Source: Candidatus Eiseniibacteriota bacterium (GTDB taxonomy: Bacteria > Eisenbacteria > RBG-16-71-46). Taken from it: a stretch of 33,901 nucleotides of DNA. A program made the position numbers and the translations under genes. Position 1 is the first letter of the stretch. Each line of letters opens with the position of its first letter. Below are positions 1 to 8,500 of this stretch, one piece after another. Location of the stretch: assembly GCA_025360715.1 (NCBI GenBank), contig JANYBS010000039.1, positions 1-33,901 on the forward strand, in the 5' to 3' direction. Below the pieces are notes generated by a model. It worked only from the letters and a program-made list of their open reading frames with translations, did not search any database and was not told the DNA's origin.

Positions 1-2600
1 TCGGTCTCGATCGCCAGCGGCTTGAGCCCGCTCGCGCGATCGCGGCGCAGGAAGCCTTCGATCACTTCGCGGCCCTGCGCGAACATGCGCTCCTCGTGCG
101 CGAGCGTGAGGAAGCCCTCGCTGGCCCAGGCGCTCTGGTAGGCCGCGATCACGTCGGCGGTCTCGATGGGCAGGCCCTTCATCACGTGCTGATGGAAGAT
201 CTTGATCGCGTGATGGATCGCGTTGCCGTACATGAGCACTGGCGAGTTGGGCAGCGGCACGTGCGCGACATCGGTGTAGTAGTAGCGCAGCGGGCATTCC
301 AGATAGCGATCGATCGCCGAGTGCGAGAGCACGACCGGTTGGTCGTCGGGGATGACCGGCATGGCGGGGGACGGTGCATCGGGCGTGGGCGCATAGCGCG
401 CGATGGCTTCGAGCGCCGTGGAACCCTTGGCGCCCTTGGGTGGCGCCGGTAATCCGAGCGCCTCGAGTACGAAGCGGCTCGGCTTCGCCGCGCGTTTGCC
501 GCCAAGGTCCTGCGCGTGGCACATCACGAGCCGGTCGCGGGCGCGAGTCATGCCCACATAGAACAAGCGCCGCTCTTCGCGATAGTGCTCTTCCTTCTCG
601 TCGCCGCCGGCGTGCCGCAGCTCGGCGGGAAACGGCAGGCTGTCGCCTTTGGGGTATTGCGGGAAGCGCTGCTCGGTGAGGTCGACCAGATACACGGTGG
701 GGAACTCCAGGCCCTTCGCGCCGTGCGCGGTGAGCAGGCTCACGCTCTGCTCGTCGGCTTCGAGTTCGGCAGCGGCGGGGTCGTCGCCCATCTCGATGAG
801 TAGGTCCAGATGCGGGATGAAATGGTCCACGCGGTCGCGGCGAAGCAGGGGTCCCACGCGCGAGAGGATGCCGAAGAGTTTGTTCAGGTTCTGCGCGCGC
901 TCCAGGTTCTCGGCCGATTCGTCGGCCACGAGCTGTTCGAGCATGCCGCTGCCTTGCACGAACGCGTAGAGCACTTCGGATGTCGGGCGGTTCACCGCGA
1001 GCCCGGCAAGGTCGCGGTGCAACTGCGCGAAACGCCCGATCGCGGCAGTGGTGTGTTCCGCAAGCTCGCTGCCGCGCGCCGCGGCGATGGCCACGCGCAG
1101 CAGGCCGCGGTGCGATTTCTTGGCGAGCGCGCCAAGCGTGGCGAGGTCCTCGGGGTCGGCGCCGAACAAGGGATCGCCGAGCGCCATGTACACCGACGCG
1201 CTGTCGTCGGGGTCGGCGAGCGAGCGCAGCGCATTCAGGCAGAGCAGCACCTCGGGCCGCGAATAGAGCCCGCGCATACCCACGCGGCGGAAGCGCACGC
1301 CCTTGGCGGCCAGCGCCAGCGCGAACGGATCCAGATGATTGTGTGCGCGCGCCAGGATCGCGAAGTCGCCCGGCATGGCGCGGCCTTCTTCGACTGCGGC
1401 GGCGATCTCGTTCGCCACGATGTCGGCTTGGTCGCTCGCGGTCTGGAACGCGCGATGCTCGACCACGCCGTCGTATACCGCGTCGGCCTTGTCGCGGCGT
1501 TCGGCCGTGAGGCGCTTGTCGTAGCCGCGCGCGGACTCCAGACGGTCGGGATCGTTGTTGCGGATCATCTGGTGCGAGCGGTCGAGGATGTTCTGGCCCG
1601 AGCGGTAGTTGCGCTTGAGCAGCACCTCGCGCGTGCCGGGGAAGGCGTCGAGGACCTCGAGCAGGTTCTGCACCTTGGCGCCGCGGAAGCGGTAGATGCT
1701 CTGGTCGTCATCGCCGACGACGGTGAGGTTGCGGCGCTTGCCAGCGAGCAGCTTCACGAGCTCGAACTGCACGTGGTTGGTGTCCTGGAACTCGTCCACG
1801 AGCACCCAGCGGAAGCGCTCCTGATATTCGCTCAGCAGGTACGGCCGCTCGCGCAGCAGCCGCAGCGCGAGGGCGATCTGCGAGCCGAAGTCCACGCGGC
1901 CGCTCTCGAACATGAGCTTTTCGTAGTGCACGTAGGCTTGCGCCTTCTCCAGCTCGGCTTCGGCGCGGTCGCGCTTCTCGGGGTCGTCGCCCGCGGCCGC
2001 GGTCAGCGCATGCGCGAACGCCAGATACTGCGCCGGGGACACATCTTCGTTGCGCGCGCGGTCGAACACGCTCGTGAGCGCCTTCAGATGCGCGTCGGGA
2101 TTGCCCAGCGGCAGGTAGCGCTTGAGCCCCAGATCGAAGAGGTGCTCGCGCAGGAACACCAGGATCTCGGCTTGGTTCTCGACGCGCAGCTGCGAGGTCA
2201 GGCCCAGCTCCACCGCGTGCTCGCGCACGAGCCGGTCGCAGAACGCGTTGAACGTGGCGATGGTGGCGCCCACGAGCCCATAGGGCACCAGCTCGTCGAC
2301 GCGCCCTTCCATCTCGGCGGCGGCCTTGTCGGTGAACGTGAGCGCCAGGATCTGCTCGGGCCGCGCCTTCTTGGCGGCGATCAGCCATGCGATGCGCCGC
2401 GTGATCACCTGCGTCTTGCCGGTGCCGGCGCCGGCCACGATCAACATGGGCCCTTCGCCGTGCGTGACCGCTTGGTGCTGTTCGGGATTCAGGTTCTCGA
2501 GGATCGCCTCGATCGACGCGCCGGTGCGGATGCTGGATGCGCCGGTGGCCGCCCCGGGCGCCTGCGCGTCGCCCGCATTCGCGTCTGCGAGTTCGCTCAT
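1..2600 (-). CDS. UvrD-family DNA helicase with C-terminal PD-(D/E)XK-like nuclease domain (3' end outside window)
   Basis: This is a superfamily 1A DNA helicase, expected to unwind DNA with ATP in repair or recombination. Seen: after a 35-residue extension come the Q-motif region (LNPEQHQAV), Walker A AGAGTGKT (residues 56-63), Walker B DEFQDTN (about 267), motif III GDDDQSIYRFRGA (about 295) and a KRNYRSGQNIL motif. After the helicase core, near residue 765, LSHSAIDRYLECPLRYYY and GNAIHHAIKIFHQ resemble the start of the AddB/RecB-like nuclease domain (PDDEXK_1), whose first Cys can ligate an Fe-S cluster. The frame is open to base 1, so the catalytic D/E-K residues and any remaining Cys lie outside. 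The ATG at 2600 overlaps the upstream peptidase stop as ATGA, so the two are probably cotranscribed and translationally coupled. AdnA/AdnB-like or a stand-alone helicase-nuclease are the likely identities; plain UvrD/PcrA is less likely because of the tail. Confidence 0.93.
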   Translation of the reverse strand, partial: MSELADANAGDAQAPGAATGASSIRTGASIEAILENLNPEQHQAVTHGEGPMLIVAGAGTGKTQVITRRIAWLIAAKKARPEQILALTFTDKAAAEMEGRVDELVPYGLVGATIATFNAFCDRLVREHAVELGLTSQLRVENQAEILVFLREHLFDLGLKRYLPLGNPDAHLKALTSVFDRARNEDVSPAQYLAFAHALTAAAGDDPEKRDRAEAELEKAQAYVHYEKLMFESGRVDFGSQIALALRLLRERPYLLSEYQERFRWVLVDEFQDTNHVQFELVKLLAGKRRNLTVVGDDDQSIYRFRGAKVQNLLEVLDAFPGTREVLLKRNYRSGQNILDRSHQMIRNNDPDRLESARGYDKRLTAERRDKADAVYDGVVEHRAFQTASDQADIVANEIAAAVEEGRAMPGDFAILARAHNHLDPFALALAAKGVRFRRVGMRGLYSRPEVLLCLNALRSLADPDDSASVYMALGDPLFGADPEDLATLGALAKKSHRGLLRVAIAAARGSELAEHTTAAIGRFAQLHRDLAGLAVNRPTSEVLYAFVQGSGMLEQLVADESAENLERAQNLNKLFGILSRVGPLLRRDRVDHFIPHLDLLIEMGDDPAAAELEADEQSVSLLTAHGAKGLEFPTVYLVDLTEQRFPQYPKGDSLPFPAELRHAGGDEKEEHYREERRLFYVGMTRARDRLVMCHAQDLGGKRAAKPSRFVLEALGLPAPPKGAKGSTALEAIARYAPTPDAPSPAMPVIPDDQPVVLSHSAIDRYLECPLRYYYTDVAHVPLPNSPVLMYGNAIHHAIKIFHQHVMKGLPIETADVIAAYQSAWASEGFLTLAHEERMFAQGREVIEGFLRRDRASGLKPLAIET

Positions 2601-3703
2601 CGCGGTCCTTCGGGCACGCGCAGGTCGAGCGGCGCCTGGTTCAATCTCCGGGCGCCGCCTTCTGCGACCACGACGATGTCCTCGAGCCGCACGCCGAAGC
2701 GTCCGGGCAGGTACACGCCGGGCTCGACGCTGTGGACCATGCCCGCCTCGAGCGTCTGCGTGTTGCTGCCGACCAAGTAGGGTTCCTCGTGGATCTCGAG
2801 ACCCAGCCCGTGGCCCGTGCGGTGCGTGAAGTGCTCGCCGAGCCCTGCGGACTCGATGATGGCGCGCGCGGCGGCATCGACGCTCTCGGCCGTCGCGCCG
2901 GTCTTCGCCGCCAGGATCCCCGCCGTGCGCGCGGCGTTGACCACCTCGAAGACCCGAAGAACCTGCCGCGGTGGTTCGCCCAGGAAGAACGTGCGCGTGA
3001 TGTCGGAGCGGTAACCGCGTGTGGTCGCGCCCAGATCGAGCAACAGCACCTCGTCGGCGGCGATGAGGCGGTCGCCCGAATGATGATGCGGGCTCGCGGA
3101 GTTCGGCCCCGATGCGACGATCGCCCACGGCTCGGTGTCGCCGAGCGCTTCGAAGCGCTGGAAGATGTAGCGCTCCAGCTCGCGCTCGCTCATGCCGGGG
3201 CGCGCGTGACGCGCCGCCTCCATGACGACCTGGTCCGCATGACGCGCGGCCTCGGCGAGGATCTCGAGTTCCACTTCATCTTTCACGGCCCGCGGGGCCG
3301 CGAGTACATGGGCGGCGGGCGCGCACTTCGCCATCGCGGCCAGGCGCAACACCTGCGCCACGCGCAGATCCTCGCCGAGCAACACGCTCGTCGCCGGCGT
3401 GATGCACGCGCGCGCGACGAGTAACGCGATGGGATCGTCCTGCTCATCCCAGATGAGCAGGTCCATGCCGGGCATCGCCTCGGCGAGCGGAGCCGCCTCG
3501 AGTCTCGGCGTGATGACGAACGGCTCGCCGCTTGCCGGTAGCGCGAGTGCGACGAGGCGCTCGGTCATACGCGCATGCGCGAGCGTGAGCCAGAAGAAGT
3601 CCGCCGACGCGGGAACGATCAGCCACTGCGCGCCGGAGGCAGCGAGCGCGGCCTGCACACGCGCGAGACGGGAGAGGGCCATGGTGGGAGCCATGCCGGG
3701 CAC
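2597..3703 (-). CDS. M24 family metallopeptidase (Xaa-Pro aminopeptidase/dipeptidase type)
   Basis: A cytoplasmic pita-bread-fold peptidase expected to cleave X-Pro dipeptides or remove N-terminal residues next to proline. Seen: a creatinase-like N-terminal domain (about 1-150), then the M24 domain with all five dinuclear-metal ligands in order: D223 and D234 (LLLDLG, RSDITRTF), H298 (TGHGLGLEIHEEPYL), E327 (HSVEPGVYL) and E341 (RLEDIVVV). The length of 368 residues is normal. The start is uncertain: GTG at 3703 has an AGAGGA about 9 nt upstream, while ATG codons at 3694 and 3682 are alternatives. A TAGCGT -10-like box at 3707-3702 would even make 3694 leaderless. It overlaps the following helicase gene by 4 bp and is divergent from the lipoprotein gene at 3787. 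No signal peptide is visible. Exact substrate preference cannot be read. Confidence 0.93.
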   Translation of the reverse strand: MPGMAPTMALSRLARVQAALAASGAQWLIVPASADFFWLTLAHARMTERLVALALPASGEPFVITPRLEAAPLAEAMPGMDLLIWDEQDDPIALLVARACITPATSVLLGEDLRVAQVLRLAAMAKCAPAAHVLAAPRAVKDEVELEILAEAARHADQVVMEAARHARPGMSERELERYIFQRFEALGDTEPWAIVASGPNSASPHHHSGDRLIAADEVLLLDLGATTRGYRSDITRTFFLGEPPRQVLRVFEVVNAARTAGILAAKTGATAESVDAAARAIIESAGLGEHFTHRTGHGLGLEIHEEPYLVGSNTQTLEAGMVHSVEPGVYLPGRFGVRLEDIVVVAEGGARRLNQAPLDLRVPEGPR

Positions 3704-3730
3704 GCTAGCCCGTCCTCTTCATGAACCGCA

Positions 3731-3750
3731 AGCGGGCGGCAGCGGGCGGC
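3731..3750. repeat. perfect 10-bp tandem duplication in divergent promoter region
   Basis: The decamer AGCGGGCGGC occurs twice back to back, followed by a partial echo (AGGCAGG). It lies in the 83-bp gap between the divergent M24 peptidase and lipoprotein genes. It could be a slippage product or a binding site; nothing in the sequence decides. Confidence 0.6.
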
Positions 3751-3773
3751 AGGCAGGCCCCGCACGGATGCTC

Positions 3774-3786
3774 TACATTGGGTGCC
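3774..3786 (+). promoter_or_regulatory. possible -10 element giving a leaderless lipoprotein mRNA
   Basis: TACATT at 3774-3779 sits 7 nt before the ATG at 3787, the distance expected if transcription starts at the start codon itself. No good Shine-Dalgarno precedes this ATG, which fits leaderless translation, but no convincing -35 box is visible either. Confidence 0.3.
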
Positions 3787-5367
3787 ATGGCATTTCCTAC
3801 ATGGATCACGCGCCGCGCGCAGGTCTGGCAAGCGGCCGTTCTTGCGGTGTTCGCCCTTGGCGCCTGCGCCCCGCGCACCTTGGCGCCCGTGCGCACGAGC
3901 GCGCTCTGGATCGCCGGCCACTCCGAGCCCGCGTTCGCGCCCGATGGTCCGCCCGACGCGTTGCGCGCGTCGCTCGAACGCCTGCTGTCACGCGGCCTTG
4001 TGGAGTGCGACTCGGCCGGCGCCGTGCAAGGTGCGCTCGCCGAGCGCTGGGTGTGGAGCGCCGACAGCCTGACGCTCACTTTCACGGTGCGCGAGGGCCT
4101 GCGATACACGAACGGTGCGCCGATCACGAGCGCCGACTTCGCCGCCGCGCTCACCGCGGGGCTCGGGCGCGAGGACCATGCCACGCGCGCGTGGCTGCTG
4201 CAGGCTGTGCGCGGCATCGACAAAGTGCGCGCGGGACGCCCGCTGCCGGCGGGGGCGGCTCTGGGCGTGGAGACGCCCGATGCGCGCACGCTCGTGCTGC
4301 ATCTGGCCAAGCGCGACCCGCTGTTGCTCCAGCGCCTGGCGACGCCGGGGATCGCCACGCCGTTCCAACAACGAGCCGGCATCGCCTGGGCGCAGGCGGT
4401 GGGCGCGGGGCCGTACCGCGTGCTGGCTGGCGATGCGGGCCGTGCGCTCACGCTCGTGCGCGCCGACACGTGCGCGTGGGCGATCGCGCGCGTCGATACG
4501 TTGCGTGTGCGCTTCATCGTGGGCACGCCACGCGTGCGCACCATGCTGCGCGCCGCGGGCGCGGACCTGGTCTGGCCATTGCCTCCGGCGTTGCTCGACG
4601 AGCCGTTGCCGGCGTCCTGGTCGCTGGTCAAACGCGTTGCCGAGCCGGTCCGCCGGTTGCTGCTCGTCTTCCGCGCCGACGTTCCCCCCACCACGCAACT
4701 GCCGGCACGCAATGCGCTCGCCCACGCGATCGATCCTCGCGAATTGTTCTCGGCCATGGGTGCACGCGCGGAACTTTCCGACCTCTGGCTCCCGGGCGCC
4801 GGGCCGTTCGAGCTGCCCAGCTACGACCTCACGGAGAGCCAGCGCTGGCGTGAGCAGGGCCATCTGGGCGCGTCCTTCCACATCCTTCTCGGGTTCGACG
4901 CCGATGGCGCCGGTGCCGAGGTGGCCCGTGCCCTTCAGGGGCAGTGGGCGCGGGCCGGGCTCTACGCCGAACTGGCGCCGGTTCGCGGGCCGCAGGTACT
5001 GGCGGCGCCGCTCGCGCCGGTCGCGCCGCAGGCGCTGCTCGTGGAGTCCCAGGCAGCGATCCCCGGCGCGGCTGCAGAACTGGCGACGCTGGTCATGCCC
5101 TTGCGCGGCCCGGCGGTGGGGGGCTTCCGAGGCGGGTGGCGGACGCGGGAATTCGATAGCTGGGTCGCAGCGCCCGATGCCCCGGCGCCACTCGATGCGG
5201 CCGCGGCGCAGAACCGGCTGGCCGAGCAATGCCTGGCCATACCCATCGCCGACCTGCCCTGGTGCTGGTTACAGCGCTCCGAGGGCCGGGCTGCGGCGTT
5301 CCACCCGCGTTTCGGGCCAGAGTACGCAACACTTCGTTCATTTCGTTCTCACACACTGAACCGTTGA
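3787..5367 (+). CDS. solute-binding protein family 5-like lipoprotein
   Basis: A lipid-anchored periplasmic protein resembling oligopeptide/nickel-type ABC transporter binding proteins (SBP_bac_5). Seen: starting at ATG 3787, a signal peptide with two Arg at 9-10, a hydrophobic stretch and a lipobox LGAC with Cys27. The body has family hallmarks such as GALAERWVWSADSLTLTFTV (binding-protein strand: prediction of poor wild-type query avoided, read as motif only) and REGLRYTNGAPITSADF, the usual signature near the N-terminus, then GAGPYRV further on. Mature length (about 500) is normal. The frame is open back to 3721, but only the 3787 start gives a proper lipoprotein signal. No ABC permease or ATPase gene is next to it, so it is an orphan binding protein here. 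It could deliver peptides to a distant transporter or have a sensing role. The second half matches the family less clearly. Confidence 0.82.
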   Translation: MAFPTWITRRAQVWQAAVLAVFALGACAPRTLAPVRTSALWIAGHSEPAFAPDGPPDALRASLERLLSRGLVECDSAGAVQGALAERWVWSADSLTLTFTVREGLRYTNGAPITSADFAAALTAGLGREDHATRAWLLQAVRGIDKVRAGRPLPAGAALGVETPDARTLVLHLAKRDPLLLQRLATPGIATPFQQRAGIAWAQAVGAGPYRVLAGDAGRALTLVRADTCAWAIARVDTLRVRFIVGTPRVRTMLRAAGADLVWPLPPALLDEPLPASWSLVKRVAEPVRRLLLVFRADVPPTTQLPARNALAHAIDPRELFSAMGARAELSDLWLPGAGPFELPSYDLTESQRWREQGHLGASFHILLGFDADGAGAEVARALQGQWARAGLYAELAPVRGPQVLAAPLAPVAPQALLVESQAAIPGAAAELATLVMPLRGPAVGGFRGGWRTREFDSWVAAPDAPAPLDAAAAQNRLAEQCLAIPIADLPWCWLQRSEGRAAAFHPRFGPEYATLRSFRSHTLNR

Positions 5368-5454
5368 CCCGGGCCTTCGGCAATCTCTACGCTTATGTCC
5401 CCGATGGCGATGGGTTCGTCGTGCCCAATGCCTGGCCGCCCTGACACCGGACCG

Positions 5455-5479
5455 TCACTTGCTTGTCATCTGTAAGTGA
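5455..5479. promoter_or_regulatory. inverted repeat upstream of the C25 peptidase gene
   Basis: TCACTT at 5455-5460 and AAGTGA at 5474-5479 form a 6-bp dyad with a 13-nt spacer in the gap between the lipoprotein and peptidase genes. This could be a regulator site or a weak RNA hairpin. A weak promoter-like pair TTGACC (5364-5369) and TACGCT (5388-5393), 18 nt apart, lies further upstream. Confidence 0.3.
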
Positions 5480-5536
5480 AGGTCGCCGCACCGCATGCCG
5501 TCCGTCCAGTGCCACGTCTCTGGGAGACCCCGACTC

Positions 5537-8500
5537 ATGCTGCGATACCGTTCCGTCGCGATCCTTGCTGCCGTCCTGATCAGCTGCGCCACTGCGGCTC
5601 AGGCATCCGTGACCTTGGAGCGCGATTTCAGCTACGACGCGCAGCGGGTCAAGCTCACGCAGAAGGAAGGCTACTCCTACGTCGCGGCGAAGACCGCCAT
5701 GCGCGAGTTGGCTGCAGGCCGGCCGGACCTCCCGTGGCTCTCCGAACGTGTCGAGCTTCCGCAGGGCATGGAAGTCACGAGCGTCGAGGTCGTCGACGTC
5801 CAGGCCGAGGCGCTCGCCAGTGGCGCGCACCTGCCTTCGGCAGAGGTGCCGCACCCGGGTCTGGGGCCGATCGAGCGCTCCAAACCTGATCCTGCCTACT
5901 TCAACAGCGTCGGCTTCCAGCCGGCGCAGCTCGTGGCGTTGGGCGCGCAAGGCGACATGCGCGGTCATCGCTATGCCTATCTGCGCGTCGCGGGTGCGCG
6001 CTGGGAGCCGACGACCGGCACGCTCGAGCGCATCTCGCACGTGAAGGTGCGCATCACGCTCGAGCCTTCGCGCACGCAGGCCGTGACGCGTGAGCGCATC
6101 GTGCGTGAGTGGGAAGACGAAGGCCTGCCGAGCGGCATCCCCACGAAGGAACTGGGCGCTGCGCTGGCCAGCGCGACGCCGCTGGGCAAGGGCAAGACCG
6201 CGCCGTTCCGCGCGACGCAAGTGCCGTCGGTGCTGGGCAGCCCGGTCGCATATGTGATCGTGACGAACGATGCGATGGCGCCGGCGTTCCAGCAGCTTGC
6301 CGACTGGAAGACGCAGAGCGGCGTCCCAGCGGTCGTGCGCACCACCAGCTTCATCCGCCAGCAGTACCCCGCCGCCGCCGATGACGCCGAGCGCATCCGG
6401 CTCTTCCTGCGCGATTGCTACTCGCGTTGGGGCACCAAGTGGGCGCTGCTGGGCGGTGACACCGACGTGATCCCCGCGCGCCAGGCCTTCACGACGTTCT
6501 ATGGAGGCGAGAGCATCGCGACCGATCTCTACTACCAGTGCCTCGACGGCAACTGGAACGCCGACGGCGACAGCCTCTACGGCGAGGGCTACTACGACAA
6601 CACCGACCCGGGCGACAACGTCGACCTGCTGCCCGAGCTGTACGTGGGCCGCGCGCCGGTCCTCACGCTTTCCGACGCGCAGACGTTCGTGAACAAGACG
6701 CTCCAATACGAGAAGACGCCGCTGGGCACTTACGAGGACAAGTGGCTCATGTTCTCCGAGGTGCTCTTCCCGCAGGGCTGGCAGCCGGGGCAGGACACGT
6801 CGCTCGACGGCGCCGAACTCACCGAGGACCTTCTTCCGGTGACCGATCAGATGCCCAACGTGCATGTGGGCCGTCTGTACGAGAACTACACCGACGTGCG
6901 CTGGCGGCCCGGTTCGCTGCCGGAGCACAAGGCCGGCATCCTGGATTCACTCAGCTCGGGCTATGGCCTGGCGATCCACGTGGGTCACGGCTATCGCAAC
7001 ATCATGGAGGTCGGCGACGGAAGTATGACGAACGCCGATGCCCTGGGGCTGACCAACGGTAACAAGCTCTTCAACCTCTACGCGATCGACTGTACGTCCA
7101 ACGCCATCGACTTCCCGTGCATCGGTGAGGCGTTCATCCTCAACCCGAATGGCGGCGCGGTCACCAACATCGGCTCGACGCGCTTTGACTTCCCGGCGGC
7201 CGGCCGTGCGTATCAGGTCGAGTACTTCCGCAAGTTCGTCGAGGACAGCGTGACGGCGGTCGGCGAACTCGAGGCGCGCCAGAAGCTGCCGTTCATCGCC
7301 TACTCTTCCTATGATGGCGTCAACCGCTGGACGCAGATGACGCTGCTCATGCTCGGCGACCCCGAGTTGCGCATGTGGCGCGGCAAGCCGCGTCTGCTCT
7401 CGGTCTCGGCGCCGGCGTCTGTCGCGGTGAGCGATTCCCAGTTCACGGTGACGGTCACCAGCAACAGCCTGCCGGTGGCGAACGCGCGCGTCACGGCTTA
7501 CAAGGCGGGCGATGACTTCCGCTCGGTCATGACGAACGCGGCGGGCGTCGCGCTTGTGCCGTTCCGCCCGGACTCGATCGGCTCTTTCACGCTCACGGTC
7601 ACGGCGTTCAACGCGCATCCGGCGCAGCAGCAGGTCACCATCACCGCGACCGCGGCGCCGCTGCTCGTCGAGACCACGCCGGTGATCCTCGACAACAACA
7701 CCGGCGGCCGTGTCGGAGATTCGAATGGCCAGCTCGATGCCGGCGAGACCGTCGACCTGATCGTTCCGGTGCGCAACAATGGCGGCGCGACCGCTTCCAG
7801 CGTCACGGCGAACCTGAGCACCACGTCGGCGTCGGTCGTGATCGCGACAGCGACGGCCGCTTATGCCGCGGTCGCGCCGGGTGCCACGGTGCAGCCGACG
7901 GTGGCGTTCCGCGTGAGCCTGCCGGCCGGACTCGCAGACCAGAGCGAGATCCCATTCAAGTTCGACGTTTTCGATGGCGCGGGTCACGTGTACCACGAGA
8001 CGTTCCAGGTCACGGTGCATGCGCCGGAGCTGCGCACGTTCTCGCACATCGAGTCCGAGGCGGGCGGCAACAACAACGGCCGTCCGGACGTCAACGAGGT
8101 CGTCACCTACGCGCTGCAGCTGCGCAACCAGGGTACGGGCATCGCGCACGGCGTCACGCTCAAGCTGCGCAGCCCTGATAGCCTGTCGGTCATCACCGAC
8201 AGCACGTCGACCTTCGGCGATATCGCGCCGGGAGCGACTGCCACAGGCGATGGCGTCATCTTCAAACCGCTCTCCACTTCGGCCAAGTTGCAGTTGGTCG
8301 TCTCGGATAACTTCGGCGTGCGCTGGACGCAGACGCTCGACATCACGTCGCCATCGTTCCCGCTCTGGTTGCTGGGCACGGGCGCGGCCACGAGCATCGC
8401 GCTCACGTGGGCGCACAACACCGAGCCCGACCTGATGGGCTACTGGATCTACCGCAGCACGGCGCCCGCAGGCCCGTTCCTCAAGGTGAACCCGGTGCCG

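Noticed and set aside
810-2780. 656-codon plus-strand frame opposite the helicase
   Set aside because: The minus strand has all UvrD motifs in one frame; the plus frame has only low-complexity His/Arg/Ala-rich sequence and spans the junction of two minus genes.
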